DNA from: Spirochaetia bacterium
Lineage (GTDB): Bacteria; Patescibacteriota; Minisyncoccia; UBA6257; UBA9933
Assembly: GCA_007279775.1 (NCBI GenBank)
Contig: QYPD01000038.1
Span: forward strand, 1 to 5,263
Length of the DNA stretch: 5,263 nt
Direction: 5' to 3'
In this document: piece after piece, positions 1-4,589 of the stretch
Layout of the letters: the number at the start of each line of letters is the position of its first letter
How positions within the stretch are numbered: position 1 is the first letter of the stretch
Made by a program: the position numbers and the translations under genes
The notes under the pieces: model-generated
What the model was told of the DNA's origin: nothing
What the model saw: only the letters and a program-made list of their open reading frames with translations
Database searches by the model: none

Positions 1-6
1 ATTATG

Positions 7-35
7 AATATATACCCATAACTATACTTTGTCAA
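7..35 (-). promoter_or_regulatory. sigma70-type promoter reading off the left edge
   Basis: On the minus strand a perfect -35 hexamer TTGACA (35-30) is followed by a 17-base spacer and a -10 hexamer TATATT (12-7), which differs from TATAAT at one position. Spacing is optimal for the housekeeping sigma factor. Transcription would start at about the window edge or beyond it and read leftwards, so the gene it serves is not visible. It sits about 60 bases past repeat copy 1, on the side where the other copies are followed by a gene start. Confidence 0.6.
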
Positions 36-96
36 TAACTTTAATACAGCGAGAGTTACCCTCTCATAAAAATAAAAAGTGAAAATGTTTGTTATA

Positions 97-238
97 ATTC
101 GATTTCCAGGAAGGGGACTAGTTCGAGTCTTAGATGGGTGACGTTTCTTGGATTCGAACCTACTCTCAAAAAATCTAGGAAATAACGCTCTTCAGTCTCC
201 CTCGATACTGCGCTGACTGGTGCTGCCGGTCTTCCACT
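97..238 (-). repeat. dispersed repeat, copy 1 (diverged, longest)
   Basis: This is the most diverged of three same-orientation copies (others at 1020-1141 and 2468-2577). Its plus-strand left end, ATTCGATTTCCAG (97-109), matches the left end of the other copies. Its right part holds the conserved 41-base core (186-226), identical to copy 3 and differing from copy 2 at three bases. The 12 bases after the core, CGGTCTTCCACT, are shared with copy 2 only. The middle differs from the other copies and holds its own dyad: GTTCGAGTCTTAG (121-133) pairs with CTTGGATTCGAAC (147-159) in 12 of 13 positions counting wobble. The core is clearly richer in G+C than the AT-rich DNA around it. Confidence 0.85.
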
Positions 239-309
239 CGAACCGTCTCAGTCTAGAACCGGGAATAATCTGATTTTATCTTACTTTTTTATATTTATCC
301 ACAACCGAG

Positions 310-356
310 TTAGGATTCGAACTGCGATCAAACCGAAATCTTGGTTCGAGTCTTGG
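310..356. repeat. 13-bp inverted repeat at the 3' end of the cassette gene
   Basis: TTAGGATTCGAAC (310-322) can pair with GTTCGAGTCTTGG (344-356) over 13 positions counting G-T wobble, with a 21-base loop that has a small inner AACC/GGTT stem. The arms are nearly the same words as those of the dyad in repeat copy 1, but in swapped order. The structure starts 16 bases past the stop codon of the gene at 372-989. There is no T-run after it on the minus strand, so it does not look like an intrinsic terminator. The TTCGA words resemble a tRNA T-loop, but I could not fold a complete tRNA here. Confidence 0.55.
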
Positions 357-371
357 ATAGGTCATTTAAAT

Positions 372-989
372 CTAGTTTACTGTCTCTATTAATGTCTTTA
401 AGCCACTTCTTATTTTTTCCCTTACTTCTTTATCACTTCCATGCATCGCATAATGAGGAATTTGATATATTTTATTTTTCCCCACTGTTCCCATTTTATT
501 TGTGATATCAAAGCTGAGGTTACCCATGCATATAACGGCGAGCTTGTCTGATTCTAAAACTTTTCCAAGCAAATTCATCTCTTCTTCTAATAGTTTCTTG
601 TTTTTATCAGAAACATCCGGATTATTTTTTAGAAACTTCTTGAGTTTATCACTTGTGGAATGGTATTCGGTTTTAATGATGTCGGTCATATACGCTCCGC
701 AGAACTGGGGAAATTCTTTCTGAATAATTTCTGCCAGTCTACGACAGGAGGATTTCTTCCAACTACGCCCTTTTTTATATTTTAAATCTGAATGGTAATT
801 AGCCCAATCAACTTCCTCTTTTAAGTCACGACTGGCATTTAGTCCCATAAAAATAATAGTTGGTCTTATGAGAGATGTAAAATTTCTCTTTTGTATAAAT
901 GGTTCAATTTTTCCGTCTTCATCCCAAAGAGCCCAACTGCCGCATTTACCGAATTTCTTTCCTAGTTGTAATAAACTTTCATCTTTCAT
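372..989 (-). CDS. probable uracil-DNA glycosylase-fold protein, 205 aa
   Basis: I do not recognise this as a named gene, but its motif order fits the uracil-DNA glycosylase superfamily fold. A hydrophobic strand leads into GLNAS (residues 49-53), where UDG-fold proteins carry their first active-site loop. YMTDIIKTEY (100-109) and a second strand VICMGN (152-157) follow, then IPHYAMHGSD (177-186), in the place of the C-terminal histidine motif. The length of about 205 aa suits a single-domain member. No signal peptide or membrane segment is seen, so it should be cytoplasmic. The ATG at 989 is preceded by AT-rich DNA without a Shine-Dalgarno sequence; the frame stops at TAG. The gene is bracketed by repeat copies 1 and 2, with only 30 bases between copy 2 and the start codon, and is probably cargo of the array. 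A role in nucleic-acid repair or base recognition is inferred; a member without catalytic activity is equally possible. Confidence 0.6.
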   Translation of the reverse strand: MKDESLLQLGKKFGKCGSWALWDEDGKIEPFIQKRNFTSLIRPTIIFMGLNASRDLKEEVDWANYHSDLKYKKGRSWKKSSCRRLAEIIQKEFPQFCGAYMTDIIKTEYHSTSDKLKKFLKNNPDVSDKNKKLLEEEMNLLGKVLESDKLAVICMGNLSFDITNKMGTVGKNKIYQIPHYAMHGSDKEVREKIRSGLKTLIETVN

Positions 990-1019
990 TAAGTTTGAAT
1001 TATTTAAAATGTCTTTTTG

Positions 1020-1141
1020 GTTCGATTTCCAGAGAGGGTACGGGTCTTGGTCACCCAGGACCCGTTGTCAAAAGGTGGCTTAAAACCTCGCTCTTTGGTC
1101 TCCCTCGATACTGCGCTGACTGGTGCTGCCGGTCTTCCACT
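1020..1141 (-). repeat. dispersed repeat, copy 2, with perfect 11-bp hairpin
   Basis: On the plus strand this copy starts GTTCGATTTCCAGAGAGGGT, matching copy 3 almost exactly, and ends with the 41-base core (1089-1129) plus CGGTCTTCCACT (1130-1141), the latter shared with copy 1. Between them ACGGGTCTTGG (1040-1050) pairs with CCAGGACCCGT (1055-1065) around loop TCAC: 11 consecutive pairs, one of them G-T. The bases GGCTTAAAACCTCGCTCTT (1077-1095) also recur in copy 3. The core end and the following bases form GACTGG/CCGGTC around TGCTG (1118-1134). The copy lies between the transporter gene and the UDG-like gene. Confidence 0.88.
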
Positions 1142-1179
1142 CTAACTAACATTAATTTCTTCTCATAAAATCTCGCTTT

Positions 1180-2451
1180 TTATTTTATCACTTTGGTTCG
1201 AATCCCAGACGGGTTTACTTCCGGTATCTTTTTTGTGAAAACGAAACCGATAAAAACGAATACGGCCATCGCTACTGCTGCGGCACGGTAATTAAACGCT
1301 CCAACTCTTGGTAGATAAGTTACGATAAGTCCCCACGAAATCGGACCAATGAATGTGGCGAGACGCTCCATAAGCGTGTAGTAGGTAAATGACTGATTGA
1401 CCATTGATGGTGGTGTTAATCGCATCAGATATGCTCGGGTGACAGTCCATATCGAACCGAACCATAATCCCATCGCGACGCAGACGAAAATAAAAAACGT
1501 GAAATTCTTAGCAACGGCCATAAGAGGAAATATAATGAGCCAACCGCCCAATATCCAAAGAAGAGTTCTTTTGAGTCCTATTTTGTCGGCAATCCAGCCG
1601 CTTATCGGGGCGCCTATAGCAGACGTAACAAGAATACCAAGAAGCAGATATGACTTTATGTCATCGCTCACGCCGAAAAGCTTATCGACGTAGATAGGAA
1701 AGTTGTTTGATGCGGTAGTGACGGCATCATTGAAGAAAAAATATGCGAGGAGGAATAAACCAACACCGGGTGACTTGCACAGATTCAAAAACGATCTGAA
1801 CACATTTTTATATTCCACTTTCACGCTTATTGGTATCACGGTTCGCACGCCGCTCTCTTTGAAGAAGATTAGCATAGGGCTGGCAAACAAGAGAAAGAAG
1901 AAAGCGGCGGGGATCAATGTTTGAGCGCGACCCGGCTCACCCAGAAGCGTTATGGTTCCGGCCGCAAACGGTAGGGCCACTAGGAGGCCCACCATCTGCC
2001 CGAGCCAATTACCGAATTGACCCCATCCCGAAGCAAGACCGTGTTTCTCCGACGCAGCCACATCGTGAAGTAAGGGATTATAAAAAGTGAAACAGAATAA
2101 ATAGAAATAGGTGGCAAGAGAAAAAGTAACGATACTTATCACGTAATGTTCGGGGAAAAACGTGGCTATCAATCCAGTTGCAGAAAAGAAAATGACAGAT
2201 AGAAGTGTAGTTGTTCTTAAACCCGGCATGTTCACCTTAATCTTGTCTGCAATTGACCCGGCGACTGGTACGGTGAGAAGGAACAATAAACTTGAGCCTA
2301 CGAAGGTCATATTGAACCAAAAGTCAGACACGCCGCGGTCAACCACGAGCCATTGTGAATAGTAAAGAAAGAAGGTAATGAGGACAAACGAATTGGCAAA
2401 ATCGTATAGAGCCCATAGCGATAACTGTTTTATATTAATTCCGTTTTTCAT
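1180..2451 (-). CDS. MFS transporter, UMF1/Atg22-like family, 423 aa
   Basis: This is an integral membrane transporter of the major facilitator superfamily, most like the UMF1 (Atg22-like) group. The N-terminal segment WALYDFANSFVLITFFLYYS (residues 13-32) matches the conserved first helix of that group. Loop motifs GSIADKIK (about 65-72) and ISGWIADKIG (about 283-292) are the MFS motif-A positions of the two halves. Hydrophobic segments along the whole protein fit about 12 helices, and 423 aa is normal length. The substrate is unknown; distant eukaryotic relatives export amino acids from vacuoles, which does not fix the role here. The ATG at 2451 is 16 bases from repeat copy 3 and has no Shine-Dalgarno sequence, so its promoter must lie in the repeat or it is read through from dnaX and tRNA-Gln. 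The last residues, PSGIRTKVIK, are encoded antisense to a tRNA T-arm-like element (1196-1214), so the C-terminus seems to end inside a cassette-end sequence. Confidence 0.85.
   Translation of the reverse strand: MKNGINIKQLSLWALYDFANSFVLITFFLYYSQWLVVDRGVSDFWFNMTFVGSSLLFLLTVPVAGSIADKIKVNMPGLRTTTLLSVIFFSATGLIATFFPEHYVISIVTFSLATYFYLFCFTFYNPLLHDVAASEKHGLASGWGQFGNWLGQMVGLLVALPFAAGTITLLGEPGRAQTLIPAAFFFLLFASPMLIFFKESGVRTVIPISVKVEYKNVFRSFLNLCKSPGVGLFLLAYFFFNDAVTTASNNFPIYVDKLFGVSDDIKSYLLLGILVTSAIGAPISGWIADKIGLKRTLLWILGGWLIIFPLMAVAKNFTFFIFVCVAMGLWFGSIWTVTRAYLMRLTPPSMVNQSFTYYTLMERLATFIGPISWGLIVTYLPRVGAFNYRAAAVAMAVFVFIGFVFTKKIPEVNPSGIRTKVIK
1196..1214 (+). repeat. tRNA T-arm-like word inside the 3' end of the transporter gene
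   Basis: On the plus strand GTTCGAATCCCAGACGGGT resembles a tRNA T-loop, 3' T-stem and part of an acceptor strand. Related words begin at 97, 121, 344, 1020 and 2468, all in the same orientation (consensus about GTTCGANTCYCAG followed by a G-run). No matching 5' tRNA half is present upstream, so this is a fragment or a look-alike, not a tRNA gene. It overlaps the last codons of the transporter gene, at the same relative place as the 344-356 arm next to the UDG-like gene. Confidence 0.45.
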
Positions 2452-2467
2452 TTATTTTTTTGCTTTA

Positions 2468-2577
2468 GTTCGATTTCCAGAGAGGGTACGGGTCTCGGAC
2501 GTCCATGACCGGTGAGTGGAATTTGGCTTAAAACCTCGCTCTTCAGTCTCCCTCGATACTGCGCTGACTGGTGCTGC
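2468..2577 (-). repeat. dispersed repeat, copy 3, fused to the tRNA-Gln 3' end
   Basis: The left end GTTCGATTTCCAGAGAGGGT (2468-2487) and the core (2537-2577) match the other copies. The core is identical to copy 1. The middle differs from copy 2 but keeps the same hairpin layout: ACGGGTC...GG around ACGT to CC...GACCGGT (2488-2513). In other words the fold is kept while part of the sequence has changed. The similarity stops exactly where tRNA-Gln begins: the shared core ends in GCTGC, and its last four bases (2574-2577) are also the discriminator base and last three acceptor bases of the tRNA. This is the arrangement expected for a site-specific insertion at a tRNA 3' end. Confidence 0.88.
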
Positions 2578-2645
2578 GGGGCTAGGAATCGAACCTAGAA
2601 CTTCAGGTCCAGAGCCTGACGTGTTGCCAGTTGCACCACCCCGCA
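2574..2645 (-). tRNA. tRNA-Gln (anticodon CTG)
   Basis: The minus strand folds into a full cloverleaf of 72 bases including the discriminator. The acceptor TGCGGGG/CCCCGCA has seven pairs and starts with the U1-A72 pair typical of tRNA-Gln. The D-arm stem is GTG/CAC. The anticodon stem TCAGG/CCTGA encloses loop CTCTGGA with anticodon CTG, reading glutamine codon CAG. The variable loop is AGTT, and the T-arm is CTAGG-TTCGATT-CCTAG. The discriminator is G73, also expected for glutamine. CCA is not encoded directly after it: the next bases are CACCA, so CCA would have to be added by nucleotidyltransferase. The 5' end is 26 bases past the dnaX stop. TATACA (2657-2652) could serve as a -10 box but has no good -35 partner, so co-transcription with dnaX is possible. 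Confidence 0.95.
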
Positions 2646-2657
2646 AAAATCTGTATA

Positions 2658-2690
2658 AATCCGTTTTCTTATCAGTGTTTATCCGTGTTT
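2658..2690. repeat. ACACGGA-type short repeat at the dnaX 3' end
   Basis: On the minus strand AACACGGATAAACACTGATAAG followed by AAACGGAT belongs to the same low-complexity family as the arrays at 3168-3205 and 4689-4726. It supplies the last five codons (N-T-D-K-H) and the stop of the dnaX second frame, then continues into the gap before tRNA-Gln. This short match is diverged, so assignment to the family rests on the repeated ACACGGA/ACACTGA words only. Confidence 0.45.
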
Positions 2691-3106
2691 TTCAAACTCT
2701 CTATTATCGCAATCTCAAACGGCACAATCACAAACGGACTATATCGCATTTCCGTATGCGCTTCAATCAACAACTTCATTAATTTTATTATTTTTTCAGG
2801 GTCAATTATTTTGCCGTGTTTTTTGATGGCTTTCAATTCTTGGTCTGTCATTTCGCGGCTAAAAATTTCTTCAAGCTCGGGGCTGAATTTCAAGGCTAAA
2901 ACTTTCCGCAAATAATGGATTAAATCTTTGTTGAATTGGATTAAGTTGTATCCGCTTTCGTTGATTTCGGAAAGGAATTTCAAGCTTGCTGCCAAATCTC
3001 CGTTTATCAAAAATTCCGCTAATTCGGAAATCCTTTTAAAAGCAACTTGCCCGATGATGCTTTCCACATCCTCCGTGTTAATCACGGACGTACGCGGATT
3101 GGACAC
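2672..3106 (-). CDS. dnaX: DnaX, second frame: domain III (oligomerisation part)
   Basis: This frame encodes the third domain of the DNA polymerase III gamma/tau subunit, the part through which clamp-loader subunits assemble. EDVESIIGQV (residues 12-21) is the usual opening of the domain after the ATPase core. FLSEINESGYNLIQFNKDLIHYLR (about 44-67) is the helical centre, and YSPFVIVPFEIAIIES (122-137) is the expected last helix. Nothing follows that would correspond to the tau domains binding the helicase and polymerase, so the protein is of the short, gamma-like type. The GTG at 3106 has no Shine-Dalgarno sequence and lies 13 bases past the stop of the first frame; it is shifted +1 (or -2) relative to that frame. 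I consider it the remainder of one gene rather than an independent start. A true fission producing two polypeptides, ribosomal or transcriptional slippage, or a sequence error are the alternatives. The last residues NTDKH derive from a short repeat. Confidence 0.8.
   Translation of the reverse strand: MSNPRTSVINTEDVESIIGQVAFKRISELAEFLINGDLAASLKFLSEINESGYNLIQFNKDLIHYLRKVLALKFSPELEEIFSREMTDQELKAIKKHGKIIDPEKIIKLMKLLIEAHTEMRYSPFVIVPFEIAIIESLKNTDKH
3072..3088. repeat. small hairpin TCCGTG/CACGGA within dnaX hinge
   Basis: TCCGTG (3072-3077) and CACGGA (3083-3088) form a perfect six-pair stem around TTAAT. Just to the right, 3089-3119 holds further CGCGGA and ACACTGA words, diverged members of the short repeat family. 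All of this lies in the N-terminal 12 codons of the second dnaX frame and the gap before it, that is in the hinge where the gene is broken. Confidence 0.45.
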
Positions 3107-3119
3107 TGACTTACGCGGA

Positions 3120-3902
3120 CTATTTATTTTTTGTTTCGGTTTTGTTTATATTATCTTGCGTAAAATTGTCCGTGTTTGTCTGTGTTTTGTCTGTGTTTGT
3201 CCGTGCAAGTGAAGAGATTTGGTCTAGCAGCGATTCGGCATCTCTGAAACTTCCTCCGCCGCTCGCGGCAATAAGCTCTATGGCGGAATCCGAAATATTT
3301 ATTTTTTCCAGCTTGGCTATGCTTTTCAATTTTCCAATAATTGTTTCAAGCGGCAATCTTTTGAAGTGGAATCTTTGGGTTCTGGAAACAATCGTCGCCG
3401 GCATCTTTTCAAGTTCGGTTGTTACCAAAATTAACATTGCGTGCGTCGGCGGTTCTTCCAATGTTTTAAGCAGCGCGTTGAAAGCGTCTTTTGTCAGCTG
3501 GTGCGCTTCGTCGATAATATAAACTTTACGGCTTAAGGCGGCAGGGGACACGCGAATGCTTTCTTTAAGGTTTCTGATTTCGTCTATGCCGCGGTTTGAA
3601 GCGGCGTCTATTTCAATAACATCAAGCGCCCGGCCGTTGTCTATTTCAACGCAAGCCTGGCATTCATTGCAAGGTTCGCCGGTTTTTTTGAAAGCTTCAT
3701 CTGTTTGCCTTTTTTGGCAATTGGCAAGCTTGGCGAGGATTCTTGCCGTGGTGGTTTTACCGCTGCCCTTAGAACCGTAAAATAAATAAGCGTGCGCTAA
3801 GCGGTCCAAGCGTCCGGCGTTTTTAAGAGTTTCCGAAACAACATCCTGTCCAAGGATGTCGGAAAACACTTTTGGACGATATTTTCGGTAAAGTACCAAC
3901 AT
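3120..3902 (-). CDS. dnaX: DnaX, first frame: clamp-loader ATPase (domains I-II)
   Basis: This is the ATPase part of the gamma/tau subunit, which loads the sliding clamp at the replication fork. It begins YRKYRPKVFSDILGQ (5-19), typical for the family. Walker A is GSKGSGKT (43-50). Four cysteines C62, C78, C81 and C84 form the zinc module. Walker B is IIDEAH (129-134). Sensor 1 lies at T161-T162, and SRT (173-175) is the arginine-finger motif with Thr in place of the common Cys. Sensor 2 is GSFRDAESLLDQ (217-228). After residue 233 the frame turns into an Asn/Thr/Asp/Lys-rich tail encoded by a short repeat and stops at TAG, before the oligomerisation domain, which continues in another frame at 3106. 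ATG 3902 is supported by the conserved N-terminus; AGG lies five bases upstream of it. A promoter at 3912-3941 would leave a leader of only about three bases. Confidence 0.93.
   Translation of the reverse strand: MLVLYRKYRPKVFSDILGQDVVSETLKNAGRLDRLAHAYLFYGSKGSGKTTTARILAKLANCQKRQTDEAFKKTGEPCNECQACVEIDNGRALDVIEIDAASNRGIDEIRNLKESIRVSPAALSRKVYIIDEAHQLTKDAFNALLKTLEEPPTHAMLILVTTELEKMPATIVSRTQRFHFKRLPLETIIGKLKSIAKLEKINISDSAIELIAASGGGSFRDAESLLDQISSLARTNTDKTQTNTDNFTQDNINKTETKNK
3168..3205. repeat. tandem ACACAGAC/ACACGGAC repeat in the dnaX hinge
   Basis: On the plus strand the units GTCCGTGTTT, GTCTGTGTTTT, GTCTGTGTTT and GTCCGTG follow directly on each other. On the coding strand they are translated as an Asn/Thr/Asp/Lys/Gln-rich tail (RTNTDKTQTNTDN, residues 234-246) directly after the sensor 2 helix of DnaX. 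Related words occur at 2658-2690, at 3072-3119, and as two 17-base units at 4689-4726 in the transpeptidase gene. Confidence 0.75.
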
Positions 3903-3911
3903 AGTGGCCTA

Positions 3912-3941
3912 ATTCTACATCTTTTAGCCCCATCTTGACAA
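3912..3941 (-). promoter_or_regulatory. dnaX promoter, near-leaderless
   Basis: Minus strand: -35 TTGTCA (3941-3936), 18-base spacer, -10 TAGAAT (3917-3912). Each box differs from consensus at one base. The expected start near 3905 lies about three bases before the dnaX ATG, so the mRNA would be almost leaderless. Its -35 box overlaps that of the oppositely directed promoter at 3935-3962. Confidence 0.55.
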
Positions 3942-3962
3942 GTCCAGACAGCCTGCTATAAT
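3935..3962 (+). promoter_or_regulatory. consensus promoter of the 3D-domain gene
   Basis: Plus strand: TTGACA (3935-3940), 16-base spacer, TATAAT (3957-3962). Both boxes match the sigma70 consensus perfectly. The expected start near 3969 is about eight bases before the ATG at 3977, leaving no room for a Shine-Dalgarno site. An in-frame TAA at 3968-3970 excludes any earlier start for that gene. Five bases of the -35 box are shared with the dnaX -35 box on the other strand. Confidence 0.75.
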
Positions 3963-3976
3963 GGCTTTAATACTAT

Positions 3977-4471
3977 ATGAGTACAACCGCAGTTTTAGTG
4001 CTGCCTTTTTTTATAGCGAGTTTAGTCGTTGCGGGACCGCTGGTAAGCGCGGTTCCCAGCCACGCGGAAGTAGTAGACGCGCTTAAATCAAGCCCGCTGC
4101 AAACTCAAAAAACAGAGCTTTTGGCGCAGAGCCATCCGATTTTAAAAGAATCATCAGTTTTACACGATTCGGCAAATAAGTCCCCAAAAGCGGTCAAAAT
4201 TCTTGCCACGGCTTATTCGAGTTCGCCCGATGAAACGGACGACACTCCCTTTATAACCGCTTCCGGAAGCCGCGTGAGAAACGGGGTTATTGCCGCCAAC
4301 TTTTTGCCGTTTGGCGCCAAAGTGAGATTGCCGGGAGTTTTCGGCGACAAAGTTTTTACCGTTGAAGACAGATTGAAAGAAAGTTACAATGACAGAGTAG
4401 ATATTTGGTTTCCAAGTAAGGGAGAAGCTTTAGAATTTGGCGTTCAAGTCACCGAGATGGAAATCCTTTAA
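3977..4471 (+). CDS. secreted 3D-domain protein (double-psi barrel), 164 aa
   Basis: An N-terminal hydrophobic segment (residues 5-25) ending in SAVPSHA (24-30) looks like a signal peptide, although the usual N-terminal Lys/Arg is missing. A low-complexity linker (about 31-70) leads to a 3D domain (about 74-164), named for three conserved aspartates and related in fold to the MltA lytic-transglycosylase core. Visible family features are ILATAYSSSPDETDD (75-89), an ITASG turn (93-97), VIAANFLPFGAKVRLPG (104-120), and the aspartates in VEDR (D131) and NDRVDIWF (D139, D142). The product should act outside the membrane, probably cutting or binding peptidoglycan. The first possible start is ATG 3977, because TAA precedes it in frame. 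It is followed on the same strand by an L,D-transpeptidase gene, which supports a wall-remodelling role. The exact activity is not provable from sequence. Confidence 0.85.
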   Translation: MSTTAVLVLPFFIASLVVAGPLVSAVPSHAEVVDALKSSPLQTQKTELLAQSHPILKESSVLHDSANKSPKAVKILATAYSSSPDETDDTPFITASGSRVRNGVIAANFLPFGAKVRLPGVFGDKVFTVEDRLKESYNDRVDIWFPSKGEALEFGVQVTEMEIL

Positions 4472-4473
4472 AC

Positions 4474-4580
4474 CGATCCCAATCTACGAATTTATCCGAA
4501 TGCCCCGAATGGCTACGAATATTTTTTGTAGTTATTCGGATTTATTTGTAGATTCGGATGCAATTTGTAGTTTTGGATCG
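4474..4580. repeat. 107-bp imperfect palindrome between the envelope genes
   Basis: The space between the two plus-strand genes is almost wholly one nested dyad. The outer arms 4474-4501 and 4552-4580 (beginning CGATCC and ending GGATCG, each also holding CTAC and ATCCGAAT words) pair in most positions. An inner arm CCGAATGGCTAC (4505-4516) pairs with GTAGTTATTCGG (4528-4539) in 12 positions, two of them wobble, around an 11-base loop containing six T's. The words CTACRAAT and ATCCGAAT recur throughout. The T-run sits in the loop and not after the stem, so a plain intrinsic terminator is unlikely. A MITE- or REP-like element, or a structured mRNA spacer, fits better. Confidence 0.7.
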
Positions 4581-4589
4581 CTCTTCAAA

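Larger units (their letters stand above)
1..371. other. gene-free left end with promoter, repeat copy and inverted repeats
   Basis: No convincing reading frame lies here on either strand. The stretch contains an outward-facing minus-strand promoter (7-35), a small hairpin GAGAG/CTCTC with loop TTACC (51-65), repeat copy 1 (97-238), an AT-rich spacer (about 262-300), and an inverted repeat (310-356) just past the stop codon of the minus-strand gene at 372-989. The order gene, inverted repeat, spacer, shared repeat, promoter suggests that another repeat-bounded gene lies beyond the left edge. That last step is inference. Confidence 0.7.

Noticed and set aside
300..365. A complete tRNA gene around the GTTCGAGT word
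   Set aside because: T-stem pairing is poor on either strand and no acceptor or anticodon stem can be assembled.
868..1168. Two plus-strand frames of 71 and 89 codons over repeat copy 2
   Set aside because: They run through the antisense of the UDG-like gene into the repeat, with no motif or upstream signal.
97..2577. Integron attC sites
   Set aside because: The repeats begin with GTTCGA and end with CGAAC or TAAC on the plus strand, the reverse of the attC layout (from AAC to GTTRRRY), and no integron integrase is visible.
97..2577. CRISPR array
   Set aside because: Only three long imperfect repeats separated by whole genes; no uniform short spacers.
2452..2782. Reading frames over tRNA-Gln and repeat copy 3 on both strands (64 and 88 codons)
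   Set aside because: Their peptides (for example GIEPRTSG, GSIPSPAAPVSAVS) are the usual spurious translations of a tRNA and its flanking repeat; the tRNA fold explains the DNA.
4505..4539. Intrinsic terminator of the 3D-domain gene
   Set aside because: The six-T run is in the hairpin loop and no T-run follows the stem.
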